From positions 3,250,501 through 3,314,500 of the forward strand of contig NZ_CP060404.1 of NCBI RefSeq assembly GCF_014295035.1: a stretch of 64,000 nucleotides of DNA, in the 5' to 3' direction. The DNA is from Streptomyces buecherae. GTDB taxonomy: Bacteria > Actinomycetota > Actinomycetes > Streptomycetales > Streptomycetaceae. This document shows positions 1-7,909 of the stretch, piece by piece. A program made the position numbers and the translations under genes. Positions within the stretch are counted from its first letter, which is position 1. Each line of letters starts with the position of its first letter. Below the pieces are notes generated by a model that had not been told where the DNA came from, did not search any database, and saw nothing but the letters and a program-made list of their open reading frames with translations.

Positions 1-1
1 G

Positions 2-499
2 CTGATCCAGTCGCGCCCCGTGTCCTACTTCTACGAGTCGCCGGAGCCCGGCACCGCCGGCTGCCCGTCCGACACCTCCGAGAAGTGCGCCCGCGAGGTC
101 CTCGCACTCGGCACACCACTGCTGTGGTGGGCGGCCTGCTTCGCGCTCCTCTACCTCCTCTACCGCTGGGCCCTGCGCCGCGACTGGCGCGCGGGCGCCA
201 TCCTGGGCGCCACGGCGGCCGGCCTGCTGCCCTGGTTCGCCTACCAGGACCGCACGATCTTCTCCTTCTACGCGGTCGTCTTCATCCCGTTCCTGTGCCT
301 CGCGGTCGCCATGATGCTCGGCGCCATCATCGGCCCCCACGCCGCCACCGAACGCCGCCGCACCGTCGGCGCGGTCGGCGCGGGCGCGCTGGTCCTGCTG
401 ATCGTGTGGAACTTCATTTACTTCTTCCCGATCTACACCGGGCAGGTGATTCCGCTGGAGGCGTGGCGGGATCGGATGTGGCTGGACACGTGGATCTAG
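2..499 (+). CDS. Protein O-mannosyltransferase, C-terminal part (5' end outside window)
   Basis: The reading frame is open from the first base, so only the C-terminal ~165 residues are present. They show the end of a polytopic membrane protein: a short external loop with two cysteines (SPEPGTAGC...EKC), a conserved stretch ALGTPLLWW, then about four hydrophobic helices separated by RRDWR-type basic loops. This arrangement matches the C-terminal region of actinobacterial dolichyl-phosphate-mannose protein mannosyltransferases (PMT family), which use polyprenyl-phosphate mannose to glycosylate exported proteins at the membrane. The GTG at position 20 is an internal codon, not a start, because the frame continues upstream with residues typical of the family. 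The family call is fairly secure; the catalytic N-terminal DE motif is outside the window. Confidence 0.8.
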   Translation: MIQSRPVSYFYESPEPGTAGCPSDTSEKCAREVLALGTPLLWWAACFALLYLLYRWALRRDWRAGAILGATAAGLLPWFAYQDRTIFSFYAVVFIPFLCLAVAMMLGAIIGPHAATERRRTVGAVGAGALVLLIVWNFIYFFPIYTGQVIPLEAWRDRMWLDTWI

Positions 500-559
500 G
501 CGGGCGCCGCTGGTGGGGGCCGCTGGCGCTGGGCGGGCGCGGGGGCGATGGGAGGACTA

Positions 560-651
560 TGCCGGCTTTTCTGGGATTGGCCGATAGGTCGCGATCGGCG
601 AAAGTTGCAGGAAACCGGGCTGTCGCCGGATAAACCCGCAGGTCAATTGCT
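560..651 (+). promoter_or_regulatory. Putative CRISPR leader
   Basis: This stretch is less GC-rich than its surroundings and directly precedes the first CRISPR repeat. The array decays at its other end (last repeat at 833 is mutated), which places the leader on this side. Leader identity is inferred from position only; no transcription evidence is available. Confidence 0.35.
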
Positions 652-861
652 CTGGTCCCCGCGCGTGCGGGGGTGGTCCCGGGCTGCGCGTGCGCGGGCA
701 ACGCCTGGTCCTCTGGTCCCCGCGCGTGCGGGGGTGGCCCCCCGGTTCCATCCAGGTAGTCGGCGCGCACGGTCTGGTCCCCGCGCGTGCGGGGATGGTC
801 CCGCGCGCGCCGGTCACAATCAACTGCTCAGGCTGGTCCCAGCGCGTGCGGGGGTGGCCCC
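652..861 (+). CRISPR. Short type I-E-like CRISPR array, 4 repeats and 3 spacers, no cas genes
   Basis: Four 29-nt repeats begin at 652, 713, 774 and 833. Each contains the palindromic core CCCCGCGCGTGCGGGG seen in actinobacterial type I-E repeats. Spacers are 32, 32 and 30 nt (681-712, 742-773, 803-832). The repeats carry point changes: a T-to-C in repeat 2, a G-to-A in repeat 3, and a broken core (A for C after GGTCCC) in repeat 4, which marks the trailer end. Spacer 1 itself resembles part of a repeat. No cas gene lies in the window, so this is an orphan or remnant array that could only act with Cas proteins encoded elsewhere. Confidence 0.88.
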
Positions 862-950
862 ATCGACGCCGGCCTCAACTACGACGAAGCGGCAGCGACG
901 ACAGCCGGACCCCCGACAGAGTGTCAGTGGGATGGTCTACCGTCCGACGC

Positions 951-1946
951 ATGGCCACCGACGCGCTTCCCATCAGGCCGGGTGACGTCCACACGCGCGA
1001 GGAGATCCAGCCCGTGCTGGGCGGCAGCCTGTACGGCGGCATCGTCCCGTCAGACGAGAAGGCCAACGTGCTGCTGTTCTCGTACGCGCGGGGCGGGGCC
1101 AGGTTCGGCTACCACGACGGCTGGCTGCGGGAGGAGGACGAACTCGGGCCGGTCTTCGAGTACACCGGCGCGGGCAGCGGCGACCAGGTCTTCGGCGGCC
1201 GGTACGGCAAGGGCAACTCGGCGATCCTCGGCCACGCCGACAGGGGGCGCACGCTGCACCTGTTCATCGCGGTGGGCACGGTGCCCGGCGGCCGGACCAA
1301 ACGACACCGCTACGTCGGGGCGTTCACGCTCGACGTAGCCGAACCGTACGTGGTGCGGCGGGCCCCGAACGCGCTCGGCGTACCCCGCAAGGCCCTCATC
1401 TTCCGGCTGCGCCCGATCGGGCCCTTCGAGCTGTTGGCCGACGACCGGATCCCGCCCGCCCAGAACACCGAGAGGGAACTGGTTCCCGCCGACGTCACCA
1501 CCAGCAAGATGGTCGAGCCGGAGCAGAACAAGAGCCAACAAGGGGAGCGGGCCGCCGTAGCCGCCACCGCCACCCGCCGACGCGAGGCCGAACTGAGCGA
1601 GGTCTTCGAGGCCCACCTCACGGCGCGGGGCCATGCGGTCGGCCGGTTCCAGATACGCCTCAAGGGCAAGACCTCCACCCTGCTCACCGACCTGTACGAC
1701 GCCACCGACCACGTGTTGTACGAGGTCAAGGGCAGCGCCAGGCGCGAGTCGGTGCGGATGGCGCTGGGTCAACTCCTGGACTACGGCCGTTACGTCCGCA
1801 CCGACGCCGAGCCGGACGTGCCGCCCGCCCTGGTCGTCCTGTTGCCCGGGTTGCCCGACGCGGACCTGGTGGAACTCCTCGCGGACCACGGAGTGGGCCT
1901 GATCCACCGCGTGGGTGAGACGGACGAGTTCGTCACGGCCACCTGA
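951..1946 (+). CDS. Putative modification-dependent (type IV-like) restriction nuclease: ScoMcrA-SRA-like domain plus PD-(D/E)XK domain
   Basis: 331 residues. The N-terminal ~150 residues (RPGDV..R.EI, LGG..YGGI.PS, VLLF, YHDGW, GNSAILGH, GRTLHLF) follow the pattern of the SRA-like 5-methylcytosine-reading domain of Streptomyces McrA-type enzymes. After a hydrophilic linker the C-terminal part has LTDLYD followed by YEVKG and a downstream Q in GQLLDYGRY, the arrangement of a PD-(D/E)XK nuclease core. The inference is cleavage of modified foreign DNA. The ATG at 951 is preferred: a TACCGT -10-like box at 938-943 would start a leaderless transcript at it, and no Shine-Dalgarno is visible. An in-frame GTG lies just upstream. 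It sits 89 bp after the CRISPR remnant. Domain fold is fairly secure; substrate is inferred. Confidence 0.72.
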   Translation: MATDALPIRPGDVHTREEIQPVLGGSLYGGIVPSDEKANVLLFSYARGGARFGYHDGWLREEDELGPVFEYTGAGSGDQVFGGRYGKGNSAILGHADRGRTLHLFIAVGTVPGGRTKRHRYVGAFTLDVAEPYVVRRAPNALGVPRKALIFRLRPIGPFELLADDRIPPAQNTERELVPADVTTSKMVEPEQNKSQQGERAAVAATATRRREAELSEVFEAHLTARGHAVGRFQIRLKGKTSTLLTDLYDATDHVLYEVKGSARRESVRMALGQLLDYGRYVRTDAEPDVPPALVVLLPGLPDADLVELLADHGVGLIHRVGETDEFVTAT

Positions 1947-2059
1947 CGGCTCCGGGCAACTGAGGGCGGGCAAGGGCCTACGAAGAGTGCCGGTAGAGTG
2001 CCCCGCGCCGCCCCCTTCAGCAACTGATGAGGGGGCTGAGGAACTGTGGGGGTTCTCGA

Positions 2060-3709
2060 ATGCGCAAGGGTGCGAAGGCCGCCGTCATCGGTGGGGTGTT
2101 CGTGGCAGTGGTCGGCGCGGCCGGGTACGGCGCGTACAGCCTGACCTCGGACGATGGCGACTCCGCCAGCGACGGTACGGTCACCAGCGCGAAGACCGAC
2201 GGCGCGGCGAAGACGAAGGCCCCGGTGAAGACCGGACCGCCGAGCGATGCCGAGGTGCGGAAGACCGTGGGGGACTTCCTCGCGGCCTGGGGTCGGGGGG
2301 ACGCGGCCGAGGCCGCCGCGCTCACCAGCGACGAGAAGGCCGCCCGCGCCGCGTTGGACGGCTACCGCAAGCAGGCACGCGTCAACAAGGTCACGTTGAC
2401 GCCGGGTACGCCGACCGGCGCCAAGGCGCCGTTCCGCGTCTCGGCGGAGATCGCGCACGCGGAGCAGCGGGCGACGTGGGCGTACGACTCCGCGCTGACC
2501 GTGGTGCGCGACGCGGAGACGGGCGAGGCGCGCGTGGACTGGAAGCCCACGGTGGTCTTCCCGAAGTTGCGGCCCGGGGACACGGTGCGTACCGGGCCGG
2601 CGGAGAAGCCGCCGATCAAGGCCGTGGACCGGAACGGCAAGGAGTTGGTCCCCGCCGAGCACCCCACGCTCAAGGTGGTGCTGTCCGGGCTGCGTGACAA
2701 GTACGGGGCCAAGGCGGGCGGCACGGCGGGCGTGGAGCTGTACATCGATCGGGCGGGGAAGACGCCGGACGAGACGCTTAAGGTGCTGTCCAAGGGGACG
2801 CCGGGCACGTTGCGTACGACGTTGGACGCGGGGTTGCAGCGGGTCGCCGAGCAGCAGGTGGCGAAGAAGCCGAAGTCGTCGGCCGTGGTGATCAAGCCGA
2901 GTACGGGTGAGGTGCTGGCGCTCGCCAACTCGCCGGCCGAGGGCTTCAACACCGCGCTCCAGGGTTCGCTGGCGCCCGGTTCCACGATGAAGGTCGTCTC
3001 GTCGGCGCTGCTCATCGACAAGGGGTTGGCGGGGACGGGGAAGCAGCATCCGTGCCCGAAGTTCGCCTCGTACGGTGGCTGGAAGTTCCAGAACCTCGAC
3101 AAGTTCGAAATCAAGGGCGGCACCTTCGACCAGAGCTTCGCCCGTTCCTGCAACACGGCCTTCATTACCCAGGCTTCCAAGGTGTCGGACGACGCGTTGA
3201 CGAAGGAGGCGCGGGACGTCTTCGGGATCGGGCTCAACTGGCAGACGGGCGTGCCGACGTTCGACGGCGCGGTCCCCGTCCAGCAGGACGCGAGCAAGGC
3301 GGCGTCGCTGATCGGCCAGGGCGGGGTGCGGATGAACCCGCTGACGATGGCTTCGGTGTCGGCGACCGCGAGCACCGGCACGTTCCGCCAGCCGTACCTG
3401 GTGGCCCCGAGCCTGGACAACCGCACGCTGGCCAAGGCACCGCGCGCGATGAAGCCCGCCACGGTCAAGCAGCTCAAGTCGCTGATGAAGCTGACGGCGA
3501 CGGCGGGCACCGGCGCGCAGGCGATGTCGGGCCTGTCCGGGGACATCGGGGCGAAGACGGGTTCGGCCGAGGTGGACGGCCAGAAGAAGCCCAACGGTTG
3601 GTTCACGGCCTACCGCGGCGACGTGGCCGCGGCGGCGGTGGTCCAGCAGGGTGGCCACGGCGGCGAGGCGGCCGGCCCGATCGTGGCGTCGCTGCTGCGC
3701 GCGGGCTGA
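2060..3709 (+). CDS. Penicillin-binding protein with NTF2-like (MecA-N) domain
   Basis: 549 residues. MRKGAK followed by a hydrophobic helix (about residues 8-27) anchors the protein in the membrane. Residues ~55-170 (VGDFLAAWGRGD..AA) look like the NTF2-like MecA N-terminal domain. The transpeptidase domain shows the three active-site motifs: S308-T-M-K311 in PGSTMK, S363-C-N365, and K499-T-G501. It should cross-link peptidoglycan outside the membrane and bind beta-lactams. The domain order matches class B PBPs of the Streptomyces PBP2a-like group. The start was moved to the ATG at 2060, which begins right before the membrane helix; upstream codons add an unrelated stretch. A strong hairpin terminator at 3778-3809 ends the transcript. 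Confidence 0.88.
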   Translation: MRKGAKAAVIGGVFVAVVGAAGYGAYSLTSDDGDSASDGTVTSAKTDGAAKTKAPVKTGPPSDAEVRKTVGDFLAAWGRGDAAEAAALTSDEKAARAALDGYRKQARVNKVTLTPGTPTGAKAPFRVSAEIAHAEQRATWAYDSALTVVRDAETGEARVDWKPTVVFPKLRPGDTVRTGPAEKPPIKAVDRNGKELVPAEHPTLKVVLSGLRDKYGAKAGGTAGVELYIDRAGKTPDETLKVLSKGTPGTLRTTLDAGLQRVAEQQVAKKPKSSAVVIKPSTGEVLALANSPAEGFNTALQGSLAPGSTMKVVSSALLIDKGLAGTGKQHPCPKFASYGGWKFQNLDKFEIKGGTFDQSFARSCNTAFITQASKVSDDALTKEARDVFGIGLNWQTGVPTFDGAVPVQQDASKAASLIGQGGVRMNPLTMASVSATASTGTFRQPYLVAPSLDNRTLAKAPRAMKPATVKQLKSLMKLTATAGTGAQAMSGLSGDIGAKTGSAEVDGQKKPNGWFTAYRGDVAAAAVVQQGGHGGEAAGPIVASLLRAG

Positions 3710-4008
3710 CCCGAAGCGAGGCGGGGGAGGCCGGGCGGGCCCGAGGCCCGCGGCGGCCACTCCGACAGATGACACCTGACGGCGCGGGGGCTTCGGCCCC
3801 CGCGCCGTCCGTCGTGACCGCCAGCCATCTCCGAGCTGCCGCCACCCCGGTCCCGGCCCCGCCGCCGCGCCCTGGCCGGCCCCCGTAACCTCGTCACCCG
3901 CCTCGCCGGCGGGGCGGAAAGCCAGCCCGGCGCCTACCCGAGACCACCCCCAAGCCTGGCCGGGGGCCTACTCGACAGCACGCGCGACGCGGCGCGTACT
4001 GTGCCCGA
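3710..4008. other. Intergenic region without a gene
   Basis: About 300 bp between two plus-strand genes. It holds the terminator at 3778-3809; the rest is low-complexity C/G-rich sequence with no credible coding region. The last 60 bp should carry the promoter of the kinase gene at 4009, but no clear -35/-10 pair stands out. Confidence 0.6.
3778..3809 (+). terminator. Hairpin terminator after the PBP gene
   Basis: A perfect 14-bp inverted repeat closed by a TTCG tetraloop (loop 3792-3795), 69 bp after the PBP stop. There is no clear T-run, which is usual for Streptomyces terminators. Confidence 0.8.
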
Positions 4009-4947
4009 ATGATCGAGGTACCGGAGCAGTTCAGGCGGGCCACCATCGAGCGCGAGGGCGCGGCCGGGGCGGCGTGGGTCGAACGACTACCGGCTCTGAC
4101 CGACCAGTTGCTGGACCGCTGGGGGTGCGCGCCGGACGGGGACGTGGGGCACGGGGCGGTCGGGATCGTCGTACCGGTGGTGCGGCGGCGGGACGCGGCG
4201 CCGGCCGTGGTCAAGGTGTCGTTTCCGCATCCGGGCAACGTTCACGAGCCGGACGCGTTCGCGGTGTGGGGCGGGCGCGGGGCGGTGCTCCTGCACGAGC
4301 GCGACGACGAGCACTTCGCGATGCTGTTGGAGCGGGCCCGTCCGGAGACGCTGGCCGGCGTCGCGGACGGCGACGAGGTCGCGGCGACCGCCGGTCAGCT
4401 CAGCCGCCGGCTCGCCGTCCCGGCGCCGGTCGGCCTGCCACGGCTGCGGGACCGGGTCGCGGAGTGGGAGCCGGAGCTCCGAGCGGACGCCGCCGAGTTG
4501 CCGCACGGCATGTCGCCCCGCGTCCTGGACGCCGCCGCCGCGACCATCCGCGAGCTGGGCCCCGACCAGCCGGAGACCCTCGTCCACGGCGACCTGCACG
4601 CCCGCAACATCCTGCGGGCCGACCGTGAACCCTGGCTGGCCATCGACCCCAAAGGGTACGTGGGGGACCCAGCGTACGACTCCGGTGCGCTGCTGACGTC
4701 GTGCGCGGTGCCGCTCGTGGAGTCCGGCGGCGACCTGGACAGGGGTCTGCGCCGGGCGGTGGAGGTCTTCGCCGAGGCGGCCGAGCTGGATCGGGTACGC
4801 GTCCTGCGCTGGGCCCAACTGCACGCCGTGCGCGCCGCGTTCTGGGGCCGCCGGCACGGGTTCACCGTGGCCCGGAGCGGGCCGGAGCGGGACCAGGTCG
4901 TACACCTCGCGGAGCACGTGGCGGAGCTGTTCACCGACGGCACGTAG
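4009..4947 (+). CDS. Aminoglycoside/hydroxyurea-type phosphotransferase (streptomycin 6-kinase-like)
   Basis: 312 residues with the kinase-like fold of the APH(6)/hydroxyurea resistance family. The catalytic loop is V-H193-G-D195-LHARN200, followed by LAIDPKGYVGDPAYD, the metal-binding and conserved glycine/aspartate segment typical of this family. N-terminal residues GHGAVGIVVPVV and PAVVKVSFP supply the nucleotide-binding strand and lysine. Such enzymes phosphorylate streptomycin or hydroxyurea in the cytoplasm; the real substrate here is unknown and no antibiotic cluster surrounds it. It is a single-gene unit, convergent with the next gene. Start ATG at 4009 gives the full family length. 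Confidence 0.82.
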   Translation: MIEVPEQFRRATIEREGAAGAAWVERLPALTDQLLDRWGCAPDGDVGHGAVGIVVPVVRRRDAAPAVVKVSFPHPGNVHEPDAFAVWGGRGAVLLHERDDEHFAMLLERARPETLAGVADGDEVAATAGQLSRRLAVPAPVGLPRLRDRVAEWEPELRADAAELPHGMSPRVLDAAAATIRELGPDQPETLVHGDLHARNILRADREPWLAIDPKGYVGDPAYDSGALLTSCAVPLVESGGDLDRGLRRAVEVFAEAAELDRVRVLRWAQLHAVRAAFWGRRHGFTVARSGPERDQVVHLAEHVAELFTDGT

Positions 4948-4960
4948 CACCGGGCGCTCG

Positions 4961-5037
4961 CCGGAGTCGTACGCGCGCCGTACGACCGACCGGAGTCGTA
5001 CGCCGCGTAGCCCTACGACCGACCGCAGTCGTACGCC
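4961..5037. repeat. Direct repeats with hairpin potential in a convergent gap
   Basis: Two 24-nt copies (4981-5004 and 5014-5037) differ by one base, and a third partial copy lies at 4961-4975. Each full copy can fold through TACGAC/GTCGTA arms with an 8-nt loop; the first extends to 8 bp (4979-5002). The location between two convergent genes suggests a bidirectional terminator. Confidence 0.6.
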
Positions 5038-5146
5038 CCAGGGCCCGGCAGCCGGTCAGCCGTGGCCCCACGGTCGTACGCCCCGAAGCCGCGCGCGCCC
5101 TCCCCTGTCACCCAGCCCGGCCCCCGCACCCCACGCCCTCACGCCC

Positions 5147-6028
5147 TCACCCCCGCATCATCGACATCAGCAACCCGTGCGTCTCAGCGTCGGCAGCCAC
5201 CACCAACCCACGGCCCGCCGGCCCCGCCGCCCCCGTCTGCCCAGCCGCCCCCGCTCGACCGGCCTGCCCGGACCGCCCGACCGGTTCTCCGTCGACACCC
5301 GTCACCACGCACCCGGCCGCGCGGCACAGCGCGATCCCGGCGGCGAAGTGCACGCTCTCCGACAGGTCGCCGCCGTCCGTGACGTACGCGGCGCGCTTGC
5401 CCGCGGCGACCCAGGTCAGGGCCAGGCTCGTGGACACGACCCGGGGGCGGAAGCGGGCCACGAACCGCTCGTCGGCCAGCAGGTCCACCGCCCGGAAGCC
5501 GGGCGCGCCGGGGAAGGGCGGATCGAGGTTGACGTCCACGAGGCGGGTGGCGGACGTGGGCGCCAGGGGGGCGTCGGCGCCGTCCCGCCGTATCCAGGCG
5601 GTGTGCCCATCGGTGTGGAAGACCTCGCCGCTGAACGGATCGGCCACCGCCGCCGGCCCGCCGCGCAGCGCCACGTTGACGGCGACCAGCGCGGTGCCGA
5701 CGGCGTAGTTCAGCGTGCCGCACAGCGGGTCCACCAGCCACTGGCGGGTGGCCTCCGGCGCGCCCTGCTGTCCGCCCTCCTCGCCGAGCACGGCGTCGTC
5801 GGGCCGGGCGGCGCGCAGGACGCTGACGATCGCCTGCTCGGCCGCCACGTCGGCTGCGGTCGCGAAGTCCCCGCCGCCCTTGTCGATACGGGTGAGCCGC
5901 TGGCCGTACAGGTCGCGCACCACGTCAGCACCGGCCCGCGCCGCGGCGATCGCGACCTCGGCATCGGTGGCGGCATCGGTGTCGGCGTCGGTGGCGGTTT
6001 CGTCAGGTCCCGCAGATGAGTTGATCAC
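5147..6028 (-). CDS. Inositol monophosphatase-like protein with altered metal-binding motifs
   Basis: 293 residues. The order of motifs is that of the IMPase/FIG superfamily: DFATAADVAAEQAI, VLGEEGG (metal-binding GEE), LVDPLCGTLNY, and a late helix HFAAGIALCRAAG. In active enzymes the second motif is DPxDGT and the last is WD..AG. Here the second Asp is Cys and the WD aspartate is replaced by His, so ordinary two-metal catalysis is doubtful. The start is the GTG at 6028, giving MINSSAGPDET; the frame continues upstream through a GC-rich tandem repeat that should not be coding. The C-terminal tail has a GRAGAAGQTGAAGPAG low-complexity insert. It is convergent with the kinase gene. Confidence 0.75.
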   Translation of the reverse strand: MINSSAGPDETATDADTDAATDAEVAIAAARAGADVVRDLYGQRLTRIDKGGGDFATAADVAAEQAIVSVLRAARPDDAVLGEEGGQQGAPEATRQWLVDPLCGTLNYAVGTALVAVNVALRGGPAAVADPFSGEVFHTDGHTAWIRRDGADAPLAPTSATRLVDVNLDPPFPGAPGFRAVDLLADERFVARFRPRVVSTSLALTWVAAGKRAAYVTDGGDLSESVHFAAGIALCRAAGCVVTGVDGEPVGRSGQAGRAGAAGQTGAAGPAGRGLVVAADAETHGLLMSMMRG

Positions 6029-6070
6029 GGCACGCAGGGTACCGACGGCGACCGCGACCAGCCCTGGCGG

Positions 6071-6260
6071 AGGGGCCGGCACCCAACCCGCCGGGGCCGG
6101 AGGCCGGTGCGCAGCCCGCCGGAGCCGAGGGGCCGGCACCCCACCCGCCGAAGCCGAGGGGCGGCCCCCAACCCGCCGGGGCCGGGGGCCGACGCGCAGC
6201 CCGCCGGAGCCGAGGGGCCGGCGCCCAGCCAGACAGAGCCGAGGGGCCCGCACTCAGCCC
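6071..6260. repeat. GC-rich minisatellite, about seven units of 27-30 bp
   Basis: Degenerate units beginning GAGGGGCCGGC and ending CCGCCGGAGCC repeat head to tail from 6071. The last unit overlaps the 3' end of the diiron oxygenase gene by a few bases. It separates that gene from the inositol-phosphatase-like gene on the same strand. Confidence 0.7.
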
Positions 6261-7162
6261 AACAGGTGCGAGTCGCGCCACAGGCGCATGCCCGGGGCGC
6301 CGACCAGGCCGGCGTCGTCCAGGAACGGCACGATGCGCTCGCCGAGGAACCGCATCGACTCGCGGTAGTGCGGATTGGCGTGGGCGACCCGCCAAGCCTC
6401 CCTGGGGTTGAGGCCGACGGCCGCGTAGGCCCGTGGATGGATGAGGCTGCGACAGATGCAGTACGAGACGAGGGCGGTCAGCAGCCGCTGGTAGCGGAGT
6501 TCGGCGCGGCCGAGCCCGGCCATGCCGCGGACGACCTCCTCGCGGGCGAAGGTGACGTGGCGCGCCTCCTCCATGATGTGGATGCGGTTCACCATCCGCA
6601 TCAGGGGCTGAATCTCGTCGCTGCCGGTCATCTCGCGCTGGAGCCGGTCGGTGATCTCCTCGGCGACCAGGATGGAGCCGTACATGGCCGGGCCGTACGC
6701 GATGGCCGGCAGGATCTTGGCGACCTGGTGCAGGTGGCGCGGCGGGCCGTAGGCCGGGCAGTCGATGCGTTCCACGAGCCGGGCGAACATGGTGACGTGC
6801 CGGCACTCGTCGGCGACCTCGGTCAGCGCGTACTGGATGTGCCGGGTGCGCGTGTCGCCGTTGTACGCGGCCTTGACCAGCATCTTCATCAGCAGCAGCT
6901 CGAACCAGAGGCCGACGCTGACGATGGTCGCGGCCTCGTGCTTGCCGAGTTCGAGCCGCTGTTCCTCGCTGAGCCGGTCCCACATCGGGGTGCCGTAGAG
7001 GGATATGCGGTGGGGCAGGAGGTAGTGCTTGCCGTCGACCAGCGGCGCGTCCCAGTCGACGTCCACCTCGGGGTCGTAGAACTTCTTCGCCGACGAGGCC
7101 AGCAGTCGGGCGGCGGTCTTCTCCCTGTCGCCCACCTTCGTATCGGGCAGTGAACGGGCCAT
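6254..7162 (-). CDS. AurF-type diiron oxygenase
   Basis: 302 residues, all-helical, matching the AurF (p-aminobenzoate N-oxygenase) family. The expected diiron ligands are visible: E88 in GLWFE, E119-x2-H122 in ADECRH, E168/E169 in LVAEEI, and H195, E199, H202 in HIMEEARH. The spacing of these last three equals that of AurF. Such enzymes use O2 to oxidise amino groups or other substrates; the substrate here is unknown. Start is the ATG at 7162 with GGAG nine bases upstream; a GTG at 7180 lacks a ribosome site. Divergent from the DUF4873 gene, with a palindromic operator between them. Confidence 0.82.
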   Translation of the reverse strand: MARSLPDTKVGDREKTAARLLASSAKKFYDPEVDVDWDAPLVDGKHYLLPHRISLYGTPMWDRLSEEQRLELGKHEAATIVSVGLWFELLLMKMLVKAAYNGDTRTRHIQYALTEVADECRHVTMFARLVERIDCPAYGPPRHLHQVAKILPAIAYGPAMYGSILVAEEITDRLQREMTGSDEIQPLMRMVNRIHIMEEARHVTFAREEVVRGMAGLGRAELRYQRLLTALVSYCICRSLIHPRAYAAVGLNPREAWRVAHANPHYRESMRFLGERIVPFLDDAGLVGAPGMRLWRDSHLLG

Positions 7163-7190
7163 GGCGCTCCACTCCTTCACGAACTAAGGT

Positions 7191-7205
7191 GTTACCCGAG
7201 GTAAC
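7191..7205. promoter_or_regulatory. Palindromic operator GTTACCCGAGGTAAC
   Basis: A perfect 6-bp inverted repeat with a 3-nt spacer, 29 bp upstream of the diiron oxygenase start. The form resembles TetR-family operators of the TTAC...GTAA kind. The cognate regulator is not in the adjoining genes. Confidence 0.6.
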
Positions 7206-7384
7206 AGCCACTCTCAGGAGCATGGAATCTCTCGTTACGGGAGTCAAGGGCTCGGCGCCCGCCAGCAACGTCGGAGGGCGTGCTCGCGAGCGACGTCCAC
7301 GGGCGCGCCCATCGCACGGGCGAGGGCGACCGGGCCCGCCGCACCACGCCAAGGTGTCGAGGAAACGTCCCAAGGAGCCGTGCA

Positions 7385-7834
7385 GTGAACGCCGTCACTC
7401 CCCCGCAGCAGCCGTCGTCCGACCCCGCCCCCGCCACCACACCCCTGCGCGCCACGCAGGGCGCGCAGGGCACGCGGGACGCACCGAGCACGCGGGGCGG
7501 GGACAACCACGACCACAGCCACGATCACGAGGCCGGCTACCGTGGGCCCGCCACGCTGGAGTTCGGGGGTGAGGAGCGCGCCGTCGACGTGGAGTTGCGC
7601 GGTACGTTCCAACCGGTCGACGGGCGCTACCACTGGTACGGCCGCGTCATCGGCGCCCCGGAACTCGTCGCCCTCCTCGGCGGCAAGCGCACCGCCGCCC
7701 TCATCCGCACCCCGCAGGGCGAGGCGCGGGGCGAGTTGTCCGACCCCGACCCCTGGGACCGCTACCGCGTCACCGGCACGAGCACCCCGCCCTTCCGCGT
7801 CCCGGGCCCGAACGACCCGCCACCCGTGGCCTGA
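7385..7834 (+). CDS. DUF4873 domain protein
   Basis: 149 residues. After a low-complexity His/Asp-containing N-terminus (NHDHSHDHE), the segment GYRGPATLEFGGEERAV, VELRGTFQPVDGRYHWYGRV and the C-terminal DPWDRYRVTG match the DUF4873 family. In other actinomycetes this domain is found alone or fused to flavin-dependent monooxygenases, which fits the neighbouring oxygenase gene. It has no known catalytic function. Start is GTG 7385 with a strong AAGGAG eight bases upstream. The HDHSHDH cluster could bind metal, but this is only a guess. Confidence 0.78.
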   Translation: MNAVTPPQQPSSDPAPATTPLRATQGAQGTRDAPSTRGGDNHDHSHDHEAGYRGPATLEFGGEERAVDVELRGTFQPVDGRYHWYGRVIGAPELVALLGGKRTAALIRTPQGEARGELSDPDPWDRYRVTGTSTPPFRVPGPNDPPPVA

Positions 7835-7909
7835 CGGCCCCGCCGAGCGCACCCGCCCCGCCACGCACCCCCGCCCCGCCGGACGCCCCTGCCCAGGCCC
7901 TCGGCGCCC

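Noticed and set aside
690..950. Upstream extension of the nuclease frame through the CRISPR repeats
   Set aside because: The extension translates repeat DNA; the SRA-like domain starts only after ATG 951.
4009..4947. Streptomycin resistance gene as part of an antibiotic cluster
   Set aside because: The kinase family also includes hydroxyurea kinases and orphan members; no biosynthetic genes adjoin it.
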